Notes under the pieces: model-generated | Database searches by the model: none | What the model was told of the DNA's origin: nothing | What the model saw: the letters and a program-made list of their open reading frames with translations, nothing else | DNA from: CAZWUW01 sp964636895 | GTDB taxonomy: Bacteria > Bacillota > Thermincolia > Thermincolales > CAZWUW01 | NCBI GenBank assembly: GCA_964636895.1 | Contig: CAZWUW010000013.1 | Coordinates: forward strand, 1-43,174 | Direction: 5' to 3' | DNA length: 43,174 nt | Shown here: positions 1 through 8,358 of the stretch, one piece after another | Position numbering within the stretch: position 1 is the stretch's first letter | Layout: the number at the start of each line of letters is the position of its first letter | Translations under genes and position numbers: made by a program

Positions 1-709
1 TCTTACGGACAAAAGTCAGTAAAATGCCTTTTAAGTCACTGAAAGTAATAGCCCGGTCAATAATAAAACCTTCCACCTGATGAAACATCGGTGAATGAGT
101 GGCATCATCGTCCCGGCGGTAAACCTTGCCGGGGGCAATAACCTTAACCGGTATCTGCGGTGCCATCCGTTCCATCACCCGCGGCTGGGTAGGTGAGGTA
201 TGGGTTCTCAGCACAACATTGTCGGTGACATAAAAGGAATCCTGCATATCCCTGGCCGGGTGATCCGGTGGCATATTGAGAGCGGCAAAATTATAATAAT
301 CGGTTTCCACTTCCGGTCCCTCTTCCACCTGAAAACCCAGGCTGATAAAAATCTCCTCAATCTCGCCCAATACCTTGTTCAATGGGTGGCGGCTGCCGCG
401 AAACATAGGCCGGCCGGGCAGCGTGACATCAATTTTTTCTTGCTCCAGCCTGGCCCGAAGCTCTTTTTCCTTTATTAATCCGGTCATTTCTGCCAGCCGG
501 GCTTCAATCTGTTCCCGCACCTCATTAGCTAACTGACCGACAACCGGCCGTTCATCTGCAGATAATCCACCCATAACTCGCAGGATTTGGGTCAGCTCGC
601 CTTTTTTACCCAGATACTTAATCCGCACCTCGTTCAGACGGTCCATTTCCACGGCCCGACTGATCTCCTCCAGGGCATAAGCCTGCATAGCCATTAGTTT
701 GTCCTTCAT
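1..709 (-). CDS. pheS: phenylalanyl-tRNA synthetase alpha subunit, 3' part cut by window edge
   Basis: Charges tRNA-Phe in the cytoplasm as part of the alpha2beta2 enzyme with PheT. The reverse-strand frame starts at an ATG at 709 behind an AGGACGAG ribosome site and stays open to the edge (about 236 codons). The N-terminal part is a helical tRNA-binding arm (KYLGKKGELTQ). The class II catalytic part contains RPMFRGSRHPL, FQVEEGPEVE (motif 1 region), RTHTSPTQPR and the motif 2 stretch KVYRRDDDATHSPMFHQVEG. All are PheS hallmarks. It lies behind a Phe-specific T-box. pheT is expected just left of the window (inference from usual gene order). Confidence 0.96.
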   Translation of the reverse strand, partial: MKDKLMAMQAYALEEISRAVEMDRLNEVRIKYLGKKGELTQILRVMGGLSADERPVVGQLANEVREQIEARLAEMTGLIKEKELRARLEQEKIDVTLPGRPMFRGSRHPLNKVLGEIEEIFISLGFQVEEGPEVETDYYNFAALNMPPDHPARDMQDSFYVTDNVVLRTHTSPTQPRVMERMAPQIPVKVIAPGKVYRRDDDATHSPMFHQVEGFIIDRAITFSDLKGILLTFVRK

Positions 710-740
710 ACTCGTCCTCCCGTTGTTGAAAAAATAAAAA

Positions 741-1168
741 ACTTCCGTCCGCCAGGGACGAAAGTCTGATTCCGCGGTACCACCCTTTTTAGTTATCCTC
801 GATAACTCACTCTATCACAAGCACAGTACAATACAGTACTTGCTTCCCGGTAACGGCGGAAAATTCCGGCCGGACCTACCCATCCCAATGGACTTCAGCC
901 CGCTGCTCCCGGGCGAACTTCCTATAACCCCTGCTTGAAAAGGCTTCCAGTCAACGGCCTTCAATCTCTGGCAAGAGGAATTAAAGTACTGCTCCCGTTC
1001 AACGCATTTCTTCTCAATATGTCGAATTGGCTGTATCAGTGCACAGCCAATTTCTTATATAAAATATAGGCCGTGATAGAACCGGTTGCTACAAATATCC
1101 TCCAAAAAAATTCGGCGGGCAAAAGCACGACACCACAACCTTTCGTTGCTTTTTTGGGGACCTTATCA
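741..1168 (-). promoter_or_regulatory. T-box riboswitch, Phe specifier, upstream of pheS
   Basis: Leader that senses uncharged tRNA and controls pheS by antitermination. The T-box sequence AGGGTGGTACCGCG is read on the minus strand at 772-786. The Stem I distal part (CCAGAGATTGAAGGCC, then ACTGGAAGCC) lies near 940-973. The specifier loop GGAAGTTCGCC places a TTC (Phe) codon at 917-915. The terminator hairpin at 741-765 is followed on the minus strand by a T-rich run. At about 400 nt the leader is longer than the usual 200-350 nt, and the exact 5' end is inferred from the promoter. Confidence 0.9.
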
Positions 1169-1174
1169 AAACCG

Positions 1175-1203
1175 ATTATACCATAACCCACTTCTATTTA
1201 CAA
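1175..1203 (-). promoter_or_regulatory. sigma-A-type promoter of the pheS operon
   Basis: Minus strand: -35 TTGTAA (1203-1198), 17-bp spacer, -10 TATAAT (1180-1175). It overlaps the end of the upstream methyltransferase gene and points into the Phe T-box leader. Confidence 0.75.
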
Positions 1204-2012
1204 GTTGAATTCCGGATTTCAGTCCGTTGCCTGACGGCTTCAAACATCAATATTCCTGCCGCTATTGACACATTCAGGGACTCTGCCCGCCCGGGCATGG
1301 GAATGTTTACTAATTCCGCGGACATTTGCCGGATTTCTGCTGAAACACCTGTATTTTCACTGCCGACGACAATCGCCAGCGGGCCGGTCATGGCCACAGC
1401 ATAAAACGGCGCTGTGCCGGTCGCATCCGCCGCCATAAGCGGCATACCGCAACTCGCCAGCAGCTCAGCCAATGCCGGCACGGTAATATTTTTTTGTACC
1501 GGCAGATGAAAAACCGAACCCATTGTTGAACGCAGGGTTTTGCCGTTATACAGGTCGGCAGTTCCGGCCAGCAACGCTACGGCTGCAGCCCCGGCGGCAT
1601 CGGCAGTACGGATCAGAGTGCCCAGGTTACCGGGGTCCCGCACGCCGTCCACCACCAGCAGCAAAGGGTTGGCATGCTGCTGCAAAGCCGCCGCAAGGTC
1701 CGGCTCCCGCTGTCTGACCAAAGCAGCTACCCCCTGCGGCTGTTCCGTTTCCACTATTATTTCGAGCACATTGTCAGCTACCTGGAATTCAACGATGCCG
1801 CGATCACCGACTAAGGTCAAAAGTCGCCGGTATCTGTCATCATCCATGGCAGCGGCGCCGATGATCAGCAGCTCAATCTCTGCCCCGGCAATTAGTGCTT
1901 CTTCCACAAAACGCCAGCCTTCAATAATAAATTTCTGTTCCCGATCCCGGTTCTTTTTTTGCTGAAGACTTTTTAAATACTGCACCTGGGGGTTTTGCCG
2001 GCTGGTAATCAT
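1194..2012 (-). CDS. TrmH/SpoU-family 23S rRNA methyltransferase (RlmB/YsgA-like)
   Basis: A 272-aa SAM-dependent RNA 2'-O-methyltransferase with the SPOUT trefoil-knot fold. All three family motifs are visible: DPGNLGTLIRTA (about 126-137), GSENTG (217-222) and SLNVSIAAGIL (245-255). The N-terminal 100 residues match the substrate-binding domain of RlmB/TsnR-like enzymes (SRQNPQVQYLKSLQQKK start). The start ATG overlaps the stop of the potassium-channel regulator (TAATG), so the two are translationally coupled. The exact rRNA target cannot be told from sequence. In this lineage the gene usually sits directly upstream of pheS, as here. Confidence 0.9.
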   Translation of the reverse strand: MITSRQNPQVQYLKSLQQKKNRDREQKFIIEGWRFVEEALIAGAEIELLIIGAAAMDDDRYRRLLTLVGDRGIVEFQVADNVLEIIVETEQPQGVAALVRQREPDLAAALQQHANPLLLVVDGVRDPGNLGTLIRTADAAGAAAVALLAGTADLYNGKTLRSTMGSVFHLPVQKNITVPALAELLASCGMPLMAADATGTAPFYAVAMTGPLAIVVGSENTGVSAEIRQMSAELVNIPMPGRAESLNVSIAAGILMFEAVRQRTEIRNSTCK

Positions 2013-2665
2013 TATGACTTCAACTCCACACTGTGCAGTTTGTCATTTTCGCCAATGCAGACCAAAATGTCATTTTCCTGGATGACTTCACTCGCCTCCG
2101 GTGATACGATTATTTCACGCCCCCGTTTTATCGCCAGTACCGTGACCCCAAAACGGGCCCGCAGCGAGGACTGCCGCAGCGATTGGCCAAACAGGGAATC
2201 AGGCGCCACCACTTCCAAAATGCTGTACTCCGGTGATAACTCAATATGATCCAAAACATTTGTGGCTACCAGACTGTGGGCCACCCGCATGCCCATATCC
2301 CGCTCCGGGTAAACCACTTTGTCGGCACCTATTTTGGTAAGCACCATCCCGTGCAGGTCATTACGGGCCTTGGCCACAACATATTTAACACCAAGCTCCT
2401 TCAAGATCACGGTGACCAAAATGCTGGCCTGAATATCATGGCCAATTGCCACTATAACCACATCAAAATTGCGGATACCCATGGCTTTCAAAGCATCTTC
2501 ATCCAGCGCATCGGCCTGAACGGCATGAGTTACTGTATCCAGCAGTTCTTCAATCTTTTCTTCATCATTGTCAATAACCAATACTTCATAACCCATTAAG
2601 GCAAGAGTTTTCGCTACGCTGGTGCCAAAGCGCCCCAAACCAATCACGGCAAACTGCTTTTTCAT
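2012..2665 (-). CDS. ktrA: Ktr/Trk potassium uptake regulatory subunit (RCK domains)
   Basis: Cytoplasmic gating ring of the K+ uptake system. The N-terminal Rossmann RCK domain has the nucleotide-binding GLGRFG motif at about residues 9-14 and an acidic end of strand 2 (VLVIDND). A TrkA-C domain follows from about residue 135. I place the start at the ATG at 2665 (MKKQFAVIGLGRFG). It has GGGTGAG at good spacing, while the in-frame GTG at 2674 lies inside that ribosome site. The gene follows the channel gene with only a few bases between, so they form one operon. The symbol ktrA is by family; trkA or ktrC are equivalent possibilities. Confidence 0.93.
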   Translation of the reverse strand: MKKQFAVIGLGRFGTSVAKTLALMGYEVLVIDNDEEKIEELLDTVTHAVQADALDEDALKAMGIRNFDVVIVAIGHDIQASILVTVILKELGVKYVVAKARNDLHGMVLTKIGADKVVYPERDMGMRVAHSLVATNVLDHIELSPEYSILEVVAPDSLFGQSLRQSSLRARFGVTVLAIKRGREIIVSPEASEVIQENDILVCIGENDKLHSVELKS

Positions 2666-2675
2666 AAAGCTCACC

Positions 2676-4055
2676 CTACCCTACCATAATTTTTTCCTTG
2701 GCATATTTGTATGCCTGTTTATTCTGCCGTTGAGCAACGGCAAAAGCAATTGTCAACGGTCCCACCCGGCCGGCAAACATTGTCAGGCTAATCAGTATTC
2801 GACCGAAAGTGGATAAATCGGGTGTTATACCCATTGTTAAGCCTACGGTACCGAAAGCGGAGGTGGTTTCAAACAATAGTGTCAGAAAATCAGCCTTTTC
2901 TGTTATGGTCAGTATCATCGTTACCGTAATTACCAGTGACAGCGCCGCCAGGGTGATGGTGAGCGCCCGGTAAACTATTTCTTTCGGGATTCGGCGTTCA
3001 AAGACCTCAACATCCTCGTGACCCCGGATCATCGCCCACACCGCACCAATCAAGGACGTAAAAGTGGAAGTTTTAATCCCCCCGCCGGTGGACCCCGGCG
3101 AAGCCCCTATAAACATCAACAGCACAATGAAAAACTGGGTAGCACTTCTCAGTTCCGCGATGGCCAGGGTATTATACCCCGCTGTGCGCGGTGTTACCGA
3201 CTGAAAATATGATGCCAGCACCTTGCCGCCGGTGGATAAAGGAGCTAAGGTCTTGAGATTGGAATATTCCAAAGCAAAAATAACCAGCGCTCCACTAATA
3301 ATGAGAAAACCAGACATTGCCAGCACAATTTTAGTATGCAGGCTAAACAACCGCCAGTTACGCCGTTGGTAGATATCGACAAGCACCGTAAAGCCCAACC
3401 CGCCGACAATGATTAAACCGGAAATAACAATATTAACCGTAAAATCATCCACATAGCCGGTGATACTGCGAAAATTGCCAAACAAGTCAAAACCGGCATT
3501 ATTAAAGGACGATACAGCGTGGAAAACACCAAAATACAGCGCCTTTTGCCAGCCCAGGTCAAAAGACCATCTGACCGTTAAAATCAATGCGGCAATCCCT
3601 TCAATAGCAAAAGTAAACACCAATACGTATTTAACCAGCCGGACAACACCCTCCATGCTCAGTTGATTCAGCGCTTCCTGAATCAGCAAGCGTTCACGCA
3701 GGTTAATACGTTTGCCGAGCATCAGGGCAAATAGCGTGGCCATAGTCATAAACCCTAGCCCGCCTATCTGAATTAACAACAAGATGACTACCTGTCCGAA
3801 AACCGACCAATGGGTACCGGTATCTACTACTACCAGACCGGTTACACATACGGCCGAAGTCGCGGTAAACAGGGCATCAATAAAAGGGGTTGCTTTACCT
3901 GACTGGCTGGCCACGGGCAGAGTTAGCAATAAGGCCCCCATAAAAATTACCCCAGCAAAGCCCAAAACCAGTACTTGAGCAGGTGTTAACCGGGTTAGTA
4001 ATGGGTTTTTTTCAAAAAAACCCTTTTTCTTTTTACCTATTAATAGTTTTTCCAA
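2676..4055 (-). CDS. ktrB: Ktr/TrkH-type potassium channel-like transporter subunit
   Basis: A 459-aa integral membrane protein with about eight to ten hydrophobic helices. Four P-loop repeats are typical of TrkH/KtrB: TSAVCVTGL (about 66-74), SSFNNAGFD (182-190), SVTPRTAGY (286-294) and SAFGTVGLTMG (399-409). The selectivity-filter glycines are present in each. GASPGSTGGGIKT (318-329) is the conserved gating-loop region. The short lysine-rich N-terminus favours KtrB/KtrD over proteobacterial TrkH. It partners with the RCK protein encoded immediately downstream. Confidence 0.93.
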   Translation of the reverse strand: MEKLLIGKKKKGFFEKNPLLTRLTPAQVLVLGFAGVIFMGALLLTLPVASQSGKATPFIDALFTATSAVCVTGLVVVDTGTHWSVFGQVVILLLIQIGGLGFMTMATLFALMLGKRINLRERLLIQEALNQLSMEGVVRLVKYVLVFTFAIEGIAALILTVRWSFDLGWQKALYFGVFHAVSSFNNAGFDLFGNFRSITGYVDDFTVNIVISGLIIVGGLGFTVLVDIYQRRNWRLFSLHTKIVLAMSGFLIISGALVIFALEYSNLKTLAPLSTGGKVLASYFQSVTPRTAGYNTLAIAELRSATQFFIVLLMFIGASPGSTGGGIKTSTFTSLIGAVWAMIRGHEDVEVFERRIPKEIVYRALTITLAALSLVITVTMILTITEKADFLTLLFETTSAFGTVGLTMGITPDLSTFGRILISLTMFAGRVGPLTIAFAVAQRQNKQAYKYAKEKIMVG

Positions 4056-4114
4056 TTAAAACTCCCCGTAATCCCATAATATCAATACACGGCGCTCAAA
4101 GCGCCGTGCGTTAA

Positions 4115-4474
4115 TTATGCGTTAAGTTTTTCCTTGGCTACTGCAACCAGCCGGCCAAAGGCATGTTCATCACTGACGGCCAGCTCTGCCAGCATTTTAC
4201 GGTTAACCTCCACGCCAGCCTGCTTTAAGCCGTTGATCAAGCGGCTGTAAGAAAGTCCGTTAATTCGGGCAGCTGCATTAATCCTGGCAATCCAGAGCTT
4301 CCGGAAATCTCTTTTTTTGTTCCGCCGGTCACGAAAAGCATAAGCCAGCGATTTTAGCACCTGTTCGTTAGCCGGGCGGTAAAGCTTACTCTTTGCTCCC
4401 CGGTAACCCTTAGCTAATTTAAGTATCTTTTTATGGCGTTTATGAGCTGCAACACCTTTTTTTACTCTTGGCAT
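4115..4474 (-). CDS. rplT: 50S ribosomal protein L20
   Basis: 119 aa, the usual length for L20, starting MPRVKKGV and very basic at the N-terminus (RHKKILKLAKGYRG). It contains YAFRDRRNKKRDFR and the RINAA(A)R(I)NGLSYS stretch that contacts 23S rRNA. It is last in infC-rpmI-rplT. In Bacillus L20 represses this operon by binding the leader mRNA; a leader with that character is present here (5248-5400). Confidence 0.98.
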   Translation of the reverse strand: MPRVKKGVAAHKRHKKILKLAKGYRGAKSKLYRPANEQVLKSLAYAFRDRRNKKRDFRKLWIARINAAARINGLSYSRLINGLKQAGVEVNRKMLAELAVSDEHAFGRLVAVAKEKLNA

Positions 4475-4492
4475 ACTAATACCTCCTTCTAA

Positions 4493-4690
4493 TTAAGCGT
4501 ATGGGAGCAACCCCCGGAATCTCTTGGCGTCAGCGGCAGCCACTATACCTGATTTGCGCAGATTACGCTTCCGCTTGGCGCTTTTCTTCTCCAAAATATG
4601 ACTCTTATAAGCTTTCGCTTTTTTTATCTTGCCGGAACCGGTAATCTTAAATCTTTTTGCGGCTCCTTTATGAGTTTTCATTTTAGGCAT
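4493..4690 (-). CDS. rpmI: 50S ribosomal protein L35
   Basis: 65 aa, standard length. Begins MPKMKTHKGAAKRFK and contains the basic HILEKKSAKRKRNLRK segment typical of L35. It sits 18 nt before rplT and 16 nt after infC, the conserved operon arrangement. Confidence 0.98.
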   Translation of the reverse strand: MPKMKTHKGAAKRFKITGSGKIKKAKAYKSHILEKKSAKRKRNLRKSGIVAAADAKRFRGLLPYA

Positions 4691-4706
4691 AATTATGTCC
4701 TCCTCT

Positions 4707-5219
4707 CTAGTCTTGTTTCGGTGCGAGAATCATTATCATATTGCGGCCTTCAATTTTGGGCTGCCTTTCAATATTGGCAAACTCCTGCATTTCTACAGCA
4801 ACTTTGTCCAAAAGATGTTTTCCCAATTCAGCATGTGCCATTTCCCGGCCGCGGAACATCATAGTAACTTTTACTTTGTCGCCTTCTTTGAGAAACTTGG
4901 CAATATTTTTGGACTTAGTATACAGGTCATGGTCTTCTATATTAGGCCGCAATTTAATTTCCTTAACACTGATAATGCGTTGCTTTTTGCGGGTTTCTTT
5001 TTCCCGCTTGCTCTGTTCATACCGGAATTTGCCGTAATCCATAATCCGGCAAACCGGCGGTTTGGCATTGGCCGAAACCTCCACCAGGTCAAGATCTTTT
5101 TCCTGGGCCATGCGCAGGGCTTCTTTAATAGGGAGAATCCCCAACTGTTCGCCCTCTCCGCTGACCAACCGGACCTCTTTTACCCGGATTTCTTCATTGA
5201 TACGCAAATCTTTGCTGAT
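4707..5219 (-). CDS. infC: translation initiation factor IF-3, probably with an AUC start codon
   Basis: Binds the 30S subunit and checks start-codon fidelity. The N-terminal domain (LRINEEIRVKEVRL...QLGILPIKEAL), linker and C-terminal domain (IKLRPNIEDHDLY...FRGREMAH) are complete. The strongest ribosome site, GGAGGTG, ends 6 nt before an ATC at 5219-5217, which would give (M)SKDLRINEE, matching the MSKD start of Bacillus IF-3. The in-frame GTG at 5228 overlaps the ribosome site and is a poor start. Rare start codons (AUU, AUC) are known for infC and allow IF-3 to limit its own synthesis. The start choice is inference; the gene identity is secure. Confidence 0.95.
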   Translation of the reverse strand: MSKDLRINEEIRVKEVRLVSGEGEQLGILPIKEALRMAQEKDLDLVEVSANAKPPVCRIMDYGKFRYEQSKREKETRKKQRIISVKEIKLRPNIEDHDLYTKSKNIAKFLKEGDKVKVTMMFRGREMAHAELGKHLLDKVAVEMQEFANIERQPKIEGRNMIMILAPKQD

Positions 5220-5247
5220 ATACTCCACCTCCGATCATTTTTACCAT

Positions 5248-5400
5248 CCAAAAATTAAAGAGCGGATGGATTAATCCACCCGCTCATAGACTGACATAAT
5301 AAAATAACAATCTAAACAATTATGACCTTATTAACAACCCCCGGCGCCATAAGGTGAGAAGCGGATGGCTTCTGCTTGAAATGTATATTTGGTTACTCAT
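5248..5400 (-). promoter_or_regulatory. infC leader, L20-type autoregulatory attenuator
   Basis: On the minus strand the leader carries AGAAGCCATCCGCTTCT (about 5356-5372). It then has a strong hairpin, AGCGGGTGGATT/AATCCATCCGCT (5284-5261), followed by CTTTAATTTTT, an intrinsic terminator before infC. The terminator stem repeats the CCATCCGCT word of the upstream segment, so alternative pairing is possible. This is the layout of the Firmicutes L20 leader. Regulation by L20 is inferred from family knowledge. Confidence 0.75.
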
Positions 5401-5402
5401 GT

Positions 5403-5432
5403 ATTATAGCATGAATATAACAAATTATACAA
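5403..5432 (-). promoter_or_regulatory. promoter of infC-rpmI-rplT
   Basis: Minus strand: -35 TTGTAT (5432-5427), 18-bp spacer, -10 TATAAT (5408-5403), placed between the thrS stop and the infC leader. Confidence 0.7.
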
Positions 5433-5439
5433 GAGTTTT

Positions 5440-7350
5440 TCACTTTTTCTGTCCGATTTCTTCCAATACCATATTTATGAATTCCTCAACCTCCATGGCT
5501 CCCTTATCGCCCTCACCCCGCTTACGGACGGCAACTGTGCCGTTCTCAACTTCGCGATCGCCGATAATCAGCATATACGGGACTTTTTCCATTTGCCCTT
5601 CCCGGATTTTATAGCCGATTTTTTCATTGCGGGCATCCACTTCCACCCGGATATTATACCCCCTAAACTTATCCTGTAACTGCCCGGCAAATTCCAAGCC
5701 CCGGTCGGTAACGGTCATCACCCGCACCTGTACCGGTGCCAGCCAGGTAGGCAATGCCCCGGCAAAATGCTCAATGAGGATACCGATAAACCGCTCAATA
5801 CTGCCAAAAATAGTCCGGTGAATCATGACCGGCCGGTGCTTTTGCCCGTTATCGCCGATATACGTCAGGTCAAATTTTTCCGGCATTTGAAAATCCAGTT
5901 GAATGGTCCCACACTGCCAGGTCCGACCCAGGCAGTCCCGCAAGTGAAAATCAATTTTGGGCCCGTAAAAAGCACCATCCCCTTTATTAACCTTATAATC
6001 CATATGCTTAGCCTCCAAGGCATCCCGCAGGGCCTCGGTAGCCATTTCCCATATTTCGTCGGAACCCATGGCTTTCTCCGGTTTGGTGCTCAGCTCAACG
6101 TGGTATGTAAAACCGAAAACCTTGTAAAACTTATCGGTCAGGTCAATTACCCCCATGATTTCGTCTTTGATTTGCGACGGCAGCATGAAGATATGAGCGT
6201 CATCCTGGGTAAAACACCGTACTCGCATCAGCCCGTGCAAAGCGCCGGACAGTTCATGCCGGTGCACCAGACCCAGTTCACCCATGCGCACCGGTAAGTC
6301 CCGGTAGCTATGTAGCTTACGCTTGTATACCAAAATACTGCCTGGGCAATTCATGGGCTTAACGGCAAAATCCAAATCATCAATTTTGGTAAAATACATG
6401 TTTTCCTGATAGTGGTCCCAATGTCCGGATTGCTCCCATAAAACCCGGTTGAGAATTACCGGGGTGCGGATTTCATCGTAACCCGCCAGCCGGTGTTGCT
6501 CCCGCCAGAGATTTTCCAGTTCGTTACGGACAATCATCCCCTTGGGATGAAAAAACGGAAAACCCGGCCCCTCTTCCTGGATGGAAAAAAGATCCAGCTC
6601 CTGGCCCAGTTTCCGGTGGTCACGTTTTTTGGCCTCTTCCAGCCGGAAGAGGTATTCATCAAGTTCAGATTTTTTGGTAAAGGAGGTACCATAAATCCGC
6701 TGCAACATCTTATTTTTCTCGCTGCCCCGCCAGTAAGCCCCGGCCAGACTCATCAGTTTGACGGCTTTCAGCTTGCCGGTGCCCGGCACATGCGGCCCGG
6801 CACACAGATCAATAAAATCACCCTGCCGGTAACAACTGATTACTGCATCTGCAGGTAAATCTTCAATAAGTTCTATTTTGTACTGCTCACCCTTGTCCCG
6901 AAACATTTTCAGGGCTTCTTGCCGGGAAACCTCAAAACGTTCAAAAGGAAGGTCTTCTTTAATGATTTTTTCCATTTCTTTTTCAATCTTTTCCATGTCT
7001 TCAGGGGTAAAATTTTCCGGCACGTCAAAATCGTAATAATACCCATCAGCTATAGCTGGCCCGATACCGAATTTAACTCCCGGGAACAGATGCTGTACCG
7101 CCTGGGCAAGCACATGTGATGAACTATGCCGAAAAACATGCTGCCCTTCATCATCATCAAAAGTGAAAATTTCCAATGTACTATCATCATTTACCGGCGT
7201 AAAAAGATCCACCGGTTTGCCGTTAAGTCTGGCCGCTAACGCGTGTTTGGCCAAACCCCGGCTGATGTCGGCGGTAATTTCCGCAATACTCGTCCCGGCC
7301 GGATAGTCCCGCACCGAACCGTCTTTTAATGTGATTTTTATTTTTGCCAC
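5440..7350 (-). CDS. thrS: threonyl-tRNA synthetase
   Basis: A 636-aa class II synthetase of full length. Order: TGS domain (about 1-62), editing domain with HSSSH (75-79) and the second-half ligands in CYRQGDFIDLCAGPH, then the catalytic core. The zinc-binding Cys/His residues lie in MNCPGS, DDAHIF and MIHRTIFGS, and class II motif 3 is RTIFGSIERF. The anticodon-binding domain forms the last about 110 residues (LPTWLAPVQVRVMTV onward). It starts at an ATG behind AGGGAGG. The gene is controlled by a Thr T-box directly upstream. Confidence 0.98.
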   Translation of the reverse strand: MAKIKITLKDGSVRDYPAGTSIAEITADISRGLAKHALAARLNGKPVDLFTPVNDDSTLEIFTFDDDEGQHVFRHSSSHVLAQAVQHLFPGVKFGIGPAIADGYYYDFDVPENFTPEDMEKIEKEMEKIIKEDLPFERFEVSRQEALKMFRDKGEQYKIELIEDLPADAVISCYRQGDFIDLCAGPHVPGTGKLKAVKLMSLAGAYWRGSEKNKMLQRIYGTSFTKKSELDEYLFRLEEAKKRDHRKLGQELDLFSIQEEGPGFPFFHPKGMIVRNELENLWREQHRLAGYDEIRTPVILNRVLWEQSGHWDHYQENMYFTKIDDLDFAVKPMNCPGSILVYKRKLHSYRDLPVRMGELGLVHRHELSGALHGLMRVRCFTQDDAHIFMLPSQIKDEIMGVIDLTDKFYKVFGFTYHVELSTKPEKAMGSDEIWEMATEALRDALEAKHMDYKVNKGDGAFYGPKIDFHLRDCLGRTWQCGTIQLDFQMPEKFDLTYIGDNGQKHRPVMIHRTIFGSIERFIGILIEHFAGALPTWLAPVQVRVMTVTDRGLEFAGQLQDKFRGYNIRVEVDARNEKIGYKIREGQMEKVPYMLIIGDREVENGTVAVRKRGEGDKGAMEVEEFINMVLEEIGQKK

Positions 7351-7395
7351 TTATAGACCTCCCTTAATTAAAAATTCCTTAATAAAAATAAAAAA

Positions 7396-7630
7396 CCCCC
7401 ATCCCTGTAATAGGGACGGGAGCTGTTTTTCCCGCGGTTCCACCCTGTTTCCGGACGTATCCGTCCGGCACTTTGAGACCGGATAACGGCCGGTTCCCGG
7501 TTCGGTCTACTCTGTTTCAACCGAACAGCTCCGAGGCGGTTTTCAACCGCACCTGCCCGAGCATGCTTGCAGCCTCGGCATCCTCTCTCTGATGGGGGCT
7601 AACGGTTTACTCTTCCTCTTCAACGCCTAT
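7396..7630 (-). promoter_or_regulatory. T-box riboswitch, Thr specifier, upstream of thrS
   Basis: T-box sequence AGGGTGGAACCGCGGG on the minus strand at 7446-7431. The terminator stem CTCCCGTCCC...GGGATGGGGG followed by TTTTTT lies at 7420-7391. Stem I carries ATCAGAGAGAGG in its distal part, and the specifier loop GAAAACCGCC puts ACC (Thr) at 7540-7538. Codon, T-box and terminator all agree with control of thrS by uncharged tRNA-Thr. Confidence 0.93.
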
Positions 7631-7637
7631 CGAAATT

Positions 7638-7666
7638 ATTATAATTCCAATGCTGCCCACTGTCAA
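7638..7666 (-). promoter_or_regulatory. consensus promoter of thrS
   Basis: Minus strand: TTGACA (7666-7661), 17 bp, TATAAT (7643-7638), a perfect sigma-A consensus. The -35 box overlaps the stop codon of the upstream DUF445 gene (TGA at 7665-7663). Confidence 0.88.
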
Positions 7667-8268
7667 GCCCTACTAAGATAGGCAATAAGCAGTTGGCCGC
7701 AGCCGATGAAAAAACCCAATACCCCACCGAGGATTTCTACATGCCGCAGTTCTTTGGCGGCAAAACCCATAATCAAACCTTCCAGTTCCGCCATTTCCAG
7801 ACTGTTTACCTTATGTTCCACAATTTCGGCTACCCGCAATTCCTGAGCCAGAGAATCACCCATCTTATCTGCCAGGCGATCCATTAACCGGGGTATTTCC
7901 CGGGCCAGTATTTCATTTACAATCTGCTCAACCTTCCGCCGAATGGTAAAAGGCATAAATCTTGGTATCTTCTCCATGATGCGTGCCCTAATCACTTCTT
8001 TGGCCGTCTTACTCAGGTTATCCACCGTTCCCCGGGAACTAACCTGACTAACTACATCTTCCACGCAAAGCAGTTGCTCTTCAATGATACCACCAAGGTT
8101 TTTAGCCAGTTCCGCCTGCCGCGCAGGAAAAACCCCTTGCAGGGTATAGTTTAAGAAAGGTATTTTAACCGGTCGGTACGGACGAAACAGCATACGGATT
8201 GCCACAACATTAGTAATCCAGCCAATGAGCGCGCTGATAACCGGAATTAGCAGCAGCGAATATTGCAT
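7663..8268 (-). CDS. DUF445-family membrane protein (YheB-like)
   Basis: 201 aa from the ATG at 8268, chosen because GGAGGGGAG lies just upstream; a longer in-frame start at 8337 has no such site. It begins with a hydrophobic segment (YSLLLIPVISALIGWITN) and the DUF445 signature NVVAIRMLFRPYRP, followed by FPARQAELAKNLG. The middle is helical and amphipathic, and a second membrane segment closes the protein (ILGGVLGFFIGCGQLLIAYL). Both ends are therefore probably membrane-anchored. Function is not established; homologues are found in sporulating Bacilli and Clostridia. Confidence 0.82.
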   Translation of the reverse strand: MQYSLLLIPVISALIGWITNVVAIRMLFRPYRPVKIPFLNYTLQGVFPARQAELAKNLGGIIEEQLLCVEDVVSQVSSRGTVDNLSKTAKEVIRARIMEKIPRFMPFTIRRKVEQIVNEILAREIPRLMDRLADKMGDSLAQELRVAEIVEHKVNSLEMAELEGLIMGFAAKELRHVEILGGVLGFFIGCGQLLIAYLSRA

Positions 8269-8358
8269 TAATCTCCCCTCCGGGTTGGTACAAGTTATTT
8301 CGACATTAACTATACCAATTCCCGGCAAATTGCGCAATGGTCTTAACTGGAAACCCGG

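Noticed and set aside
200..478. 92-aa plus-strand ORF
   Set aside because: Antisense shadow of pheS; the opposite strand encodes clear PheS motifs.
1027..1050. Perfect 8-bp inverted repeat TTGGCTGT/ACAGCCAA as a terminator
   Set aside because: It lies inside the pheS T-box leader and has no T run on the minus strand; more likely part of the leader fold.
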